This document shows positions 1 through 7,729 of a stretch of 64,000 bases of DNA, piece by piece. Source of the stretch: Methylococcaceae bacterium UBA6146 (GTDB lineage: Bacteria > Pseudomonadota > Gammaproteobacteria > Methylococcales > Methylomonadaceae); assembly GCA_002422395.1 (NCBI GenBank), contig DIUY01000001.1:124001-188000 (forward strand), in the 5' to 3' direction. The position numbers and the translations under genes were made by a program. Every line of letters starts with the position of its first letter. Within the stretch, counting starts at the first letter, position 1. Under the pieces are notes generated by a model. The model was not told the origin of the DNA. It did no database searches and saw only the letters and a list, made by a program, of their open reading frames with translations.

Positions 1-289
1 AAACCACATCGTCATCCTGGATATGATCACGTGCCTGCTGCACTGCATGGCCCGTACCTAATTGCTGGTTTTGTTCAATCCAATCAGTATCTAAATCTTT
101 TAATGTCTCTTTTACAAGTTCACAGCAATGGCCAACAACAATATGAATCCTATTGTTTTCCAGTTGGCTGCTCATGTCATAAGCATGTTGTAACAATGAT
201 TTGTTGGCAACTTTATGCAAAACCTTTGGCAAATCAGAACGCATACGCGTCCCTTTACCTGCCGCGAGAATAATAGTGGTAATTTTCAT
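1..289 (-). CDS. glmU: GlmU, bifunctional UDP-GlcNAc pyrophosphorylase / GlcN-1-P acetyltransferase (N-terminal part)
   Basis: Only the first 96 codons are in the window; the gene runs off the left edge. The start is the ATG at 287-289. The translation has the nucleotidyltransferase signature LAAGKGTRM at residues 8-16 and QLGTGHA at 76-82, which in the family bind UTP and GlcNAc-1-P. GlmU makes UDP-GlcNAc in the cytoplasm for peptidoglycan and LPS. It follows atpC across an intrinsic terminator, a gene order common in Gammaproteobacteria. The acetyltransferase half lies outside the window and cannot be checked. Confidence 0.93.
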   Translation of the reverse strand, partial: MKITTIILAAGKGTRMRSDLPKVLHKVANKSLLQHAYDMSSQLENNRIHIVVGHCCELVKETLKDLDTDWIEQNQQLGTGHAVQQARDHIQDDDVV

Positions 290-303
290 TTCAATATCCC
301 ATT

Positions 304-340
304 AAAAAAAAAGCCCGATAGCGTATTCACGTTACCGAGC
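304..340 (-). terminator. Intrinsic terminator of the atp operon
   Basis: On the minus strand an 11-bp stem (arms 330-340 and 313-323, one mismatch and two G-U type pairs, 6-nt loop) is followed by nine T residues at 304-312. It lies between atpC and glmU, so atp transcripts should mostly end here and glmU would depend on read-through or its own start. Confidence 0.85.
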
Positions 341-401
341 TTTCAATAATGTATGATGCCAATAAGATTAATCGTAATCATACATAAAAGTAAGTTTTCG
401 T

Positions 402-824
402 TTATTCCCCGCGCTTTCTCAACCTATCCAATGTCCTTAATTGGCTAATAGCCTGTACTAGCTGGACTTGTGCGGCCGCATAATCCATTTTTCCTGACTT
501 GTCTGCCAGTGCCTCTTCAGCTCTAGTCTTAGCCTGGATCACTGCTGCCTCATCAATGTCTTTTGCTCTAATTGCAGTATCTGCCAAAATAGTGACCAGA
601 TGGGGCTGAACCTCCAAGAAACCGCCAGAAATATAAAAAGGATAACTTTCTTTGTCAGTGACTTTTACCCTAACCTCACCGGAATTGAGTTTAGTTAAAA
701 ACGGCGCATGGCGAGGAGTGATACCCACCTCGCCTAATTCGGCAGGGGCAAATACCATTTCCGCCAATCCGGAAAATATTTCCTTTTCTGCGCTTACGAT
801 GTCTACTTGTACGGTCATGGTCAT
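402..824 (-). CDS. atpC: ATP synthase F1 epsilon subunit
   Basis: A 140-residue protein with the beta-sandwich N-terminus typical of epsilon (VDIVSAEKEIFSG at residues 7-19, GEVGITPRHAPFL at 31-43) and a helical C-terminal domain rich in Ala, Arg and Leu. Epsilon joins the central stalk with gamma and can inhibit ATP hydrolysis. Its length matches the family. An AGGTG ribosome-binding site lies 7 nt before the first ATG. It is the last atp gene, 24 bp after atpD. Confidence 0.97.
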   Translation of the reverse strand: MTMTVQVDIVSAEKEIFSGLAEMVFAPAELGEVGITPRHAPFLTKLNSGEVRVKVTDKESYPFYISGGFLEVQPHLVTILADTAIRAKDIDEAAVIQAKTRAEEALADKSGKMDYAAAQVQLVQAISQLRTLDRLRKRGE

Positions 825-848
825 TTTTTCACCTAAAGTTATTTACTA

Positions 849-2231
849 CTAACCTTTCATCGCTTTCGCTTTTTCCAAAGCTTCATCAATGGTGCCTACC
901 ATATAAAAAGCCTGCTCTGGTATCGCATCATATTCACCATCAATAATGCCTTTAAAGCCAGCAATCGTATCTTTCAGTGATACATATTTACCAGGAGAAC
1001 CGGTAAACACTTCAGCGACAAAGAAAGGCTGAGACAAGAAACGTTGCATTTTACGTGCTCTGGCTACGGTGAGTTTATCTTCTTCAGATAATTCATCCAT
1101 ACCCAAAATTGCAATAATGTCCCTTAACTCTTTATAACGCTGCAAAATACCTTGGACTTTACGCGCAACATCGTAATGTTCTTGTCCGATGACCAAAGGA
1201 TCAAGCTGGCGGCTAGTTGAATCCAATGGATCAATCGCAGGATAAATACCCAATTCGGCAATTTGGCGCGACAATACAACTGTCGCGTCTAAATGGGCGA
1301 ATGTTGTTGCAGGCGACGGGTCAGTCAGGTCATCCGCAGGCACGTAAACGGCTTGGATAGAAGTGATAGAACCTGTTTTGGTGGAAGTGATACGCTCTTG
1401 CAATACCCCCATTTCTTCTGCAAGCGTAGGTTGGTAACCTACCGCAGAAGGCATACGGCCCAATAATGCAGACACTTCAGTACCTGCCAGCGTATAACGA
1501 TAGATGTTATCAACAAAGAAAAGGACGTCACGGCCTTCATCGCGGAAATACTCCGCCATCGTCAAACCAGTCAACGCAACACGTAACCTATTTCCAGGTG
1601 GCTCATTCATCTGGCCATAAACCAGTGACACCTTGTCGATTACGTTTGAATCGGTCATTTCATGATAGAAGTCGTTACCTTCACGAGTCCGCTCACCGAC
1701 ACCGGCAAATACAGAATAGCCACTATGTTCAATCGCAATATTACGGATCAGCTCCATCATATTGACAGTTTTACCTACACCAGCGCCACCAAACAATCCG
1801 ACTTTACCACCTTTGGTAAAGGGGCAGACCAAGTCGATAACCTTGATGCCGGTTTCCAGCAGTTCATTCGCAGCAGCTTGTTCGGCATAGCTAGGTGCAT
1901 CTCGGTGTATGCCCCATTTCACTTTTTCGCCGATAGGCCCTTTTTCGTCAATAGGCTGGCCTAAGACGTTCATGATACGTCCTAAAGTTTCCTGTCCGAC
2001 CGGCACTGAAATAGGTGCGTTGGTATTATTAACCGTTAAGCCTCGGCTCAAACCATCGGTGCTACCCATAGCAATAGTCCTTACTACGCCATCACCTAAT
2101 TGCTGCTGGACCTCCAGCACCAAACCATTACTTTCTACATTTAACGCATCATATACCTTGGGCAAATCTTCGCGTGAAAACTCCACGTCTACAACTGCGC
2201 CAATAATCTGAACGATTTTACCCGAACTCAT
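849..2231 (-). CDS. atpD: ATP synthase F1 beta subunit (catalytic)
   Basis: A 460-residue protein of the usual length. The P-loop GGAGVGKT is at residues 148-155, the catalytic-glutamate segment GERTREG starts at 179, and the signature PSAVGYQPTLAEEMG is intact. Beta carries the three catalytic nucleotide sites of F1 at the inner face of the cytoplasmic membrane. No departures from the family consensus are visible. It sits between atpG and atpC in the standard bacterial order. Confidence 0.99.
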   Translation of the reverse strand: MSSGKIVQIIGAVVDVEFSREDLPKVYDALNVESNGLVLEVQQQLGDGVVRTIAMGSTDGLSRGLTVNNTNAPISVPVGQETLGRIMNVLGQPIDEKGPIGEKVKWGIHRDAPSYAEQAAANELLETGIKVIDLVCPFTKGGKVGLFGGAGVGKTVNMMELIRNIAIEHSGYSVFAGVGERTREGNDFYHEMTDSNVIDKVSLVYGQMNEPPGNRLRVALTGLTMAEYFRDEGRDVLFFVDNIYRYTLAGTEVSALLGRMPSAVGYQPTLAEEMGVLQERITSTKTGSITSIQAVYVPADDLTDPSPATTFAHLDATVVLSRQIAELGIYPAIDPLDSTSRQLDPLVIGQEHYDVARKVQGILQRYKELRDIIAILGMDELSEEDKLTVARARKMQRFLSQPFFVAEVFTGSPGKYVSLKDTIAGFKGIIDGEYDAIPEQAFYMVGTIDEALEKAKAMKG

Positions 2232-2324
2232 TGAGTTGTCCTCTTAGTGTTATGTCATTTTGCTTGTGCAGCAACTTTCAAGTCAATCAACGTTATTAAT
2301 TCAGAATAACGACTGCACAGGGGC

Positions 2325-3191
2325 TTAAACAGCTGCGGCACCAGCAACAATTTCTGAAATTTCCTGAGTGATGGCCGCTTGCCTGGCCTTATTATAAATC
2401 AGCTGTAACTCGCCAATGAGATTCCCGGCATTATCCGAGGCACTCTTCATTGCTACCATTCTGGCCGCCTGTTCACAGGCATTATTCTCAACTAACCCTT
2501 GGTAGACGATAGATTCGATATAACGGGCAAGTAAATTATCTAAGATTTCTTTAGCATCAGGCTCATAGATATAATCCCAATGCCCTCCCAGATTATTTTC
2601 GATTTCATCAGGCACTATAGGAAGCAGTTTTTCAATCATTGGCCGCTGCGTCATGGTATTGACAAATTCATTATTGACCACATGCAATTCATCAATGCTG
2701 CCTTGTTTATAAGCATCCAACATAATGTTAATGACTCCGCAAATGTCATTAAGGTGAGGAGTGTCACCTAATTTGGAAACCTGCCCCACTAAGCGGATCG
2801 TCTTCAGATTTGCAAAAAAACCAGCAGCTTTTATACCAATCGTGCAAACATCAACCTCGATGCCATTTTTATCCCACTGAATCAATTGCGACAGCATTTT
2901 TCTGAATAAATTTGAATTCAGCCCACCGCACAAGCCCCGGTCAGAGCTGATTATGATAACACCTACGCGTTTTACCTCACGACGTATCAGAAATGGGTGC
3001 TTATATTCAGGGTTTGCATTCGCCAAGTGCTTAATAATACGGCCAATTTTTTTTGAATAGGGCCTTGTTGCCTGCATTCTGTCTTTTGTTTTACGCATTT
3101 TACTTGCAGCAACCATCTCCATTGCCCGAGTAATTTTTTGAGTATTTTTGATACTCCCAATCTTTGTGCGTATTTCTTTGCCAACAGCCAT
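2325..3191 (-). CDS. atpG: ATP synthase F1 gamma subunit
   Basis: A 288-residue rotor subunit. The N-terminal helix (KEIRTKIGSIKNTQKITRAMEMVAASK region, residues 5-31) and the C-terminal helix ending AITQEISEIVAGAAAV form the coiled coil that turns inside the alpha3beta3 ring. SSDRGLCGGLN near residues 83-93 is the conserved central motif. Length and position between atpA and atpD are standard. Confidence 0.98.
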   Translation of the reverse strand: MAVGKEIRTKIGSIKNTQKITRAMEMVAASKMRKTKDRMQATRPYSKKIGRIIKHLANANPEYKHPFLIRREVKRVGVIIISSDRGLCGGLNSNLFRKMLSQLIQWDKNGIEVDVCTIGIKAAGFFANLKTIRLVGQVSKLGDTPHLNDICGVINIMLDAYKQGSIDELHVVNNEFVNTMTQRPMIEKLLPIVPDEIENNLGGHWDYIYEPDAKEILDNLLARYIESIVYQGLVENNACEQAARMVAMKSASDNAGNLIGELQLIYNKARQAAITQEISEIVAGAAAV

Positions 3192-3203
3192 TTGAAGACC
3201 CTT

Positions 3204-4745
3204 TTACCAGCTATGAGTTTTAATGAAAGTTTCAATAGCGGCTCTTATACCACTACTAATCTCATTGCTAAAATCACCAGTCGCATTAATATTATCCATT
3301 AATTCGGCATGCTCGGATTTCATGTACAATTGCAAAGCTGCTTCAAAATCAAGGACTTTATTAACTTCTACACCATCAAGAAAGCCTTCGTTAGCGGCAA
3401 ACAACGAAACCGCCATCTGGGCGACAGACATCGGTGAATATTGATTTTGCTTCATTAACTCAGTGACACGCTGACCCCGCTCAATCTGCTTACGTGTGCT
3501 CTCATCCAAATCGGATGCAAACTGTGCAAACGCCGCCAATTCACGGTATTGCGCCAAATCAAGACGAGTACCGCCACCTAGTTTTTTGATGATTTTAGTT
3601 TGCGCTGCCCCACCTACCCGCGACACTGATAAACCAGCATTGACCGCAGGACGGATACCTGAGTTAAACAGATTGCTTTCGAGAAATATCTGCCCATCGG
3701 TAATCGAAATAACGTTAGTTGGTACAAAAGCAGATACGTCACCACCTTGGGTTTCAATAATTGGTAAAGCGGTTAATGAACCCGTTTTACCTTTAACTTT
3801 GCCGCCTGTTAACTTCTCAACTTCGTCAGCGTTGATCCGCGATGCCCTTTCTAACAATCTGGAATGCAAATAAAACACGTCGCCTGGATAAGCTTCACGA
3901 CCCGGTGGACGACGCAATAACAGTGATACTTGGCGATATGCCCATGCCTGTTTAGTCAGGTCATCATAAATGATTAACGCATCTTCACCACGATCCCTAA
4001 AAAACTCACCCATCGAGCAACCGGTATAAGGCGCTATGAATTGTAGTGCAGCAGACTCAGATGCAGAAGCTGCAACAATGATGGTATGGGCCATTGCGCC
4101 GTGTTCTTCTAACTTACGGACCACGTTAGCAATAGAAGAACGTTTTTGACCAATTGCAACATAGATACATTTAATGCCTGTACCTTTTTGATTGATAATC
4201 GCGTCAACCGCAATTGCAGTTTTACCCGTTTGCCTGTCCCCAATGATCAACTCACGCTGTCCACGGCCAACCGGAATCATCGCATCAATTGATTTCAAAC
4301 CGAGCTGCACGGGCTGATCAACTGACTGACGGGCAATTACGCCAGGAGCAATTTTTTCAATCGGTGACGTCTCATTGGTATCAATGGCACCTTTACCATC
4401 GATAGGATTGCCTAGCGCATCAACAACACGCCCAAGCAATGCCTCACCAACAGGCACTTCTAAAATTTTTCCGGTACATTTTACGGTGTCGCCTTCAGAA
4501 ATGTGTTGGTATGAACCTAATACCACTGCACCTACCGAATCCCTTTCAAGATTGAGCGCCATACCAAAAGTATTGCCGGGGAATTCCAGCATTTCACCTT
4601 GCATCGCTTGCGAAAGGCCATGTACTCTGACAATACCGTCGGTCACACTGACCACAGTACCTTCTGTATGGGCTTCGGCGCTAAGGTCGAAGTTTTCGAT
4701 CTTCTTTTTAATCAGATCACTTATTTCAGATGGGTTTAATTGCAT
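3204..4745 (-). CDS. atpA: ATP synthase F1 alpha subunit
   Basis: A 513-residue protein of normal length. The P-loop GDRQTGKT is at residues 169-176 and the alpha/beta signature PAVNAGLSVSRVGGAAQ is near residues 364-380. Alpha provides the non-catalytic nucleotide sites and the interface arginine (SVSRVGG). It starts at an ATG 14 bp after the atpH stop and ends 12 bp before atpG. Confidence 0.99.
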   Translation of the reverse strand: MQLNPSEISDLIKKKIENFDLSAEAHTEGTVVSVTDGIVRVHGLSQAMQGEMLEFPGNTFGMALNLERDSVGAVVLGSYQHISEGDTVKCTGKILEVPVGEALLGRVVDALGNPIDGKGAIDTNETSPIEKIAPGVIARQSVDQPVQLGLKSIDAMIPVGRGQRELIIGDRQTGKTAIAVDAIINQKGTGIKCIYVAIGQKRSSIANVVRKLEEHGAMAHTIIVAASASESAALQFIAPYTGCSMGEFFRDRGEDALIIYDDLTKQAWAYRQVSLLLRRPPGREAYPGDVFYLHSRLLERASRINADEVEKLTGGKVKGKTGSLTALPIIETQGGDVSAFVPTNVISITDGQIFLESNLFNSGIRPAVNAGLSVSRVGGAAQTKIIKKLGGGTRLDLAQYRELAAFAQFASDLDESTRKQIERGQRVTELMKQNQYSPMSVAQMAVSLFAANEGFLDGVEVNKVLDFEAALQLYMKSEHAELMDNINATGDFSNEISSGIRAAIETFIKTHSW

Positions 4746-4759
4746 GTTCTATTTCTCTC

Positions 4760-5293
4760 TCACTGTAGAGCCTTTTGCATTTGTTGAAGCTGGCCTCTAA
4801 TGGATCCGTCAATAACTTGGTCGCCTGCACGTACTAACACACCACCAATCAATGACTTATCCACGATTTCAGTTATATGGACTTTTTTACTTAGCATCTT
4901 TTCGAGTGTTGCAACAAAATCCCGTTGCGCCTCTTCAGAAAAGGCATACGCTGTAGATACCTCAACATCGACATAGCCTTCGTCATCTGCCTTGTAGACC
5001 TCAAAAAGTCCGGCAATAGCCGATACTAAAGCCAATCGATTGTTATGGATAAGCAGCTTTAAAAAGTTTTCACCTTCCGAATCTATTTGTCCTTGGCAAA
5101 TATCTAGCATGAGTGCGGTTAATCCCTGCTTGGTCACATTGGGATTATCGACCACAACAGAAATATCTTCATTAATTAGAACAGCCGACATAAACGCCAA
5201 GTGCTGCGACCACTTTTCAGTGCTATCGGTTTCTTTGGCTCTTTTAAAGACTGCCGCTGCATAAGGTCTTGCCAATGTTGCCAATTCGCTCAT
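4760..5293 (-). CDS. atpH: ATP synthase F1 delta subunit
   Basis: A 177-residue peripheral-stalk subunit. The N-terminal LARPYAAAVFKRA (residues 7-19) and the C-terminal segment DKSLIGGVLVRAGDQVIDGS (about 143-162) are the two family hallmarks. Delta links F1 alpha to the b-subunit dimer. It begins 5 bp after atpF, suggesting tight co-translation. Confidence 0.98.
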   Translation of the reverse strand: MSELATLARPYAAAVFKRAKETDSTEKWSQHLAFMSAVLINEDISVVVDNPNVTKQGLTALMLDICQGQIDSEGENFLKLLIHNNRLALVSAIAGLFEVYKADDEGYVDVEVSTAYAFSEEAQRDFVATLEKMLSKKVHITEIVDKSLIGGVLVRAGDQVIDGSIRGQLQQMQKALQ

Positions 5294-5298
5294 TATGC

Positions 5299-5772
5299 TT
5301 AACCTAATTGATTAGAAACTTTGCTGAGAATGTCTTGATGCTTACCATGATCAATTTCTGCACCAAGAATTTGCTCAGCGGCACTAAGCGCTAACGCCAC
5401 CACCTCTTGACGCAAGGATTCCCTAGCTTGCTGCATCTCTTGTTCAATTTGCGCCTTTGCCGAAACAAGCAGGCGTTCGCCTTCTTTTTTAGCAAGTTCC
5501 TTTGATTCTTCAACAATTTCGTTAGCACGCTTCTGAGCGAGGCTAACTATTTCCGAAGATTGCTCTTTGGCTTCTTTTAAGACACCTTTAGCTTTTTTTT
5601 CAGCTAAGATCATATCTTCCTGACCTTTTTCAGCTGCTGCCAAGCCCTCGGCAATCTTTTTTCTACGTTCTTCTAAAGAGTCAAATAACGGCGGCCAAAT
5701 ATACTTCATGGTAAACCACACCAGAAGCGCAAAGGTTATCATTTGTCCAATTAGAGTAGCATTGATACTCAC
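5299..5772 (-). CDS. atpF: ATP synthase Fo b subunit
   Basis: A 157-residue protein with one N-terminal membrane segment (LIGQMITFALLVWFTMKYIW, residues 7-26) followed by a long charged helix rich in Glu, Lys and Ala that forms the stator coiled coil. Length matches gammaproteobacterial b subunits (about 156). Only one b gene is present, so a homodimeric stalk is expected. Confidence 0.98.
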   Translation of the reverse strand: MSINATLIGQMITFALLVWFTMKYIWPPLFDSLEERRKKIAEGLAAAEKGQEDMILAEKKAKGVLKEAKEQSSEIVSLAQKRANEIVEESKELAKKEGERLLVSAKAQIEQEMQQARESLRQEVVALALSAAEQILGAEIDHGKHQDILSKVSNQLG

Positions 5773-5815
5773 GGTGCATTCCTCTTGTTGATATTAAAAT
5801 CAAACAACCTTTATA

Positions 5816-6103
5816 TTAACCTGCGGCCGCAGCTTGTACAGCTGACAGGAATGGGTTTGCAAAAGTAAAGAACAGCGCCAAACCAACACCAATCATTGTC
5901 ACCGCATCCAACAGACCCGCAACAACAAACATTTTTACTTGCAACATAGGCACCATCTCTGGCTGGCGGGCAGCACCTTCAAGAAACTTTCCACCTAACA
6001 AACCGAAACCTATAGCCGTTCCTAAAGCGCCCATACCTAAAACCAGACCTACTGCAATAGCAGTCATGCCTTGTACGTCAGCAATCAATCTTGCAATTTC
6101 CAT
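5816..6103 (-). CDS. atpE: ATP synthase Fo c subunit
   Basis: A 95-residue, two-helix proteolipid. The Gly-rich first helix (GLVLGMGALGTAIGFGLLGG) and the second helix with the ion-carrying Asp66 in LLDAVTM are visible. Asp with no Na+-site Glu-Ser/Thr pair suggests proton coupling. It is longer than the 79-residue E. coli form because of a short N-terminal extension and the C-terminal tail NPFLSAVQAAAAG. Confidence 0.98.
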   Translation of the reverse strand: MEIARLIADVQGMTAIAVGLVLGMGALGTAIGFGLLGGKFLEGAARQPEMVPMLQVKMFVVAGLLDAVTMIGVGLALFFTFANPFLSAVQAAAAG

Positions 6104-6148
6104 GAAACCTCCAAAAATATTATAGTTAAGTTAAAAATAGTTAAAAAA

Positions 6149-6925
6149 TCAATGGTCTTCGTGAGCCATACTAAGGTAGACGATAGTCAGCACCATGAAT
6201 ATGAACGCTTGAAGGGTAATAATTAAGATATGAAAGATAGCCCAAGGAAAACTTAGCACCGGCTGGATATACCAAGGCAACAAGGCTATCAAGATGAAAA
6301 TCAGCTCACCTGCATAAAGGTTACCAAATAACCGCAATGCCAGAGAAATCGGCTTTGCAATCTCTTCAACCAACTTTAACAGCAGATTGAACGGCAACAG
6401 CCAAGGGCCAAACGGCTGAAACATCAATTCCTTAGCAAACCCCCATGCGCCTTTTATTTTTATGCTATAAAAAATAATCAGGAAAAACACAGAAATGGAC
6501 ATGGCAAAAGTTGCGTTCAAATCCGTACTTGGCACAACCCGAAGATAATCAATGCCCATCAAAGATCCAATTAAAGGGAATATGTCAACAGGAAACAAGT
6601 CCATGAAGTTCCAGAGGAAAACCCAGCAAAATATAGTCAACGCTAATGGCGCTATCAATTGGCTACGCCCGTGAAAACTATCCTTAACCTGTGTATCGAC
6701 AAATTCAATCAGCATTTCTGCGAAACTTTGCACTAATCCAGGCACACCCGCAGTTGCTTTTTCTGCGGCCGACTTAAAGAACCAGATAAACAAACCACCC
6801 AATAATGCCGAAAAAAACAAGGTGTCAAGATGTAATGTCCAAAAACCTTCACCAAAATGGAGTGGGGTTAAATGGTGGATAATATAACCCGTTGCACCTT
6901 CGGCGGCGTGAACTTCGGTAGCCAT
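6149..6925 (-). CDS. atpB: ATP synthase Fo a subunit
   Basis: A 258-residue membrane protein with five to six hydrophobic helices. The essential arginine is Arg198 in SLALRLFGNLYAGE, the segment facing the c ring, and GRSQLIAPLALTIF is the conserved second-helix region. It provides the proton half-channels. Position after atpI and before atpE is standard. Confidence 0.98.
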   Translation of the reverse strand: MATEVHAAEGATGYIIHHLTPLHFGEGFWTLHLDTLFFSALLGGLFIWFFKSAAEKATAGVPGLVQSFAEMLIEFVDTQVKDSFHGRSQLIAPLALTIFCWVFLWNFMDLFPVDIFPLIGSLMGIDYLRVVPSTDLNATFAMSISVFFLIIFYSIKIKGAWGFAKELMFQPFGPWLLPFNLLLKLVEEIAKPISLALRLFGNLYAGELIFILIALLPWYIQPVLSFPWAIFHILIITLQAFIFMVLTIVYLSMAHEDH

Positions 6926-6953
6926 CGTTCCTCTCTATGAAAAATAAATGATG

Positions 6954-7313
6954 TCAACGCATTAATAGCGCGAACCAAAACACTGACAGAGCTATTACAT
7001 AACCAGCCAATAGCGGTATTATTTGTATATTCGGGAGTTGAAATATCATCATAAACAGCGCCGCTGTCAATAATAACTTACCTGATTCCCCAGCATAAAA
7101 AGACTTCACTATCTTTTGTGCCGGCTGCCCTGCTGATCTAAATATCCGTATACTAAAATACAGGTTAGGGATAAATGCAGCCGCCCCGCCTAATGCAGAA
7201 AACAAGGCATTTTGCCATCCCCACGCAACCGCAAAAATCGCCGCAGTTATTATTATCAGCAGAATTTGATAACCCAGGATTTTACTGACAGTAGACAATT
7301 TTCTATCTGTCAC
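6954..7313 (-). CDS. atpI: ATP synthase assembly protein AtpI
   Basis: A 119-residue hydrophobic protein with four predicted membrane helices, first gene of the atp operon. It starts at GTG (7311-7313), with GGAG about 8 nt upstream. AtpI proteins help c-ring assembly or Mg2+ supply; the sequence is poorly conserved, so the call rests on position, size and topology. Confidence 0.88.
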   Translation of the reverse strand: MTDRKLSTVSKILGYQILLIIITAAIFAVAWGWQNALFSALGGAAAFIPNLYFSIRIFRSAGQPAQKIVKSFYAGESGKLLLTAALFMMIFQLPNIQIIPLLAGYVIALSVFWFALLMR

Positions 7314-7342
7314 AAATCAACTCCAAGCAAAAAAGCTGTTGG

Positions 7343-7371
7343 ATTATAGCCAGCACCCCCCATTAAATCAA
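7343..7371 (-). promoter_or_regulatory. Sigma70-type promoter of the atp operon
   Basis: On the minus strand TTGATT (7366-7371) is separated by exactly 17 bp from a perfect TATAAT (7343-7348). The predicted transcription start is near 7336, about 23 nt before the atpI GTG. It is the only strong -35/-10 pair I see upstream of the operon. Confidence 0.75.
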
Positions 7372-7394
7372 GGCAGATTAACTCGGCCTCGCCC

Positions 7395-7667
7395 TCAACC
7401 ACAAAAGCATCCAACTTTATGGCGCACATCACCAGATTGTTGGTAGCCCGCATTTACTTCCCAAGCCATTAAATAACAAAAGGCTTCTCTAATGGTTTGA
7501 ATGCTTAAAATCATTAGAGAAGCCTCCTGCTTCTTATGTTTTGCATTGCGGCGATATTTGCTTTTATCACAAAAACTGTGGGACTTATTAAACTGATACG
7601 CGAATTTTGCAACAGGGTTTTGCAATGTGAGAGTATCTATTTTGTGTTGATTTTTACGTTTTTTCAT
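7395..7667 (-). CDS. arfA: ArfA-like alternative ribosome-rescue factor
   Basis: A small basic protein of 90 residues from the second of two adjacent ATGs (7665-7667); an AGAGG lies 6 nt before it. The core KSKYRRNAKHKKQEAS matches the ArfA pattern of K-x-K-x-Y-x-R-K-x-K-H followed by EA. ArfA recruits release factor 2 to ribosomes stalled on mRNAs lacking a stop codon, backing up tmRNA. A strong hairpin with a T-rich tail falls inside the coding region (codons 49-66 counted from the first ATG), as in known arfA genes, where it yields a truncated, active protein made from non-stop mRNA. The tail beyond codon 66 (LMAWEV onward) would then be the part normally not made. It is divergent from mnmG. 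Family assignment is by motif and hairpin, not by a search. Confidence 0.75.
   Translation of the reverse strand: MKKRKNQHKIDTLTLQNPVAKFAYQFNKSHSFCDKSKYRRNAKHKKQEASLMILSIQTIREAFCYLMAWEVNAGYQQSGDVRHKVGCFCG
7471..7525 (-). terminator. Hairpin terminator inside arfA coding sequence
   Basis: A perfect 14-bp inverted repeat (7512-7525 and 7481-7494, AGGCTTCTCTAATG arms, 17-nt loop) is followed on the minus strand by TTTTGTTATTT (7471-7481). It lies within the arfA reading frame, not after it. In E. coli arfA a comparable hairpin is cut by RNase III and ends transcription, giving stop-less mRNA that tmRNA normally destroys. Confidence 0.8.
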
Positions 7668-7729
7668 CATTTACCTCTTATAATAATGACCATTAAGTAT
7701 ATAACATCCTTTAGAGTAAATTTAACTTC

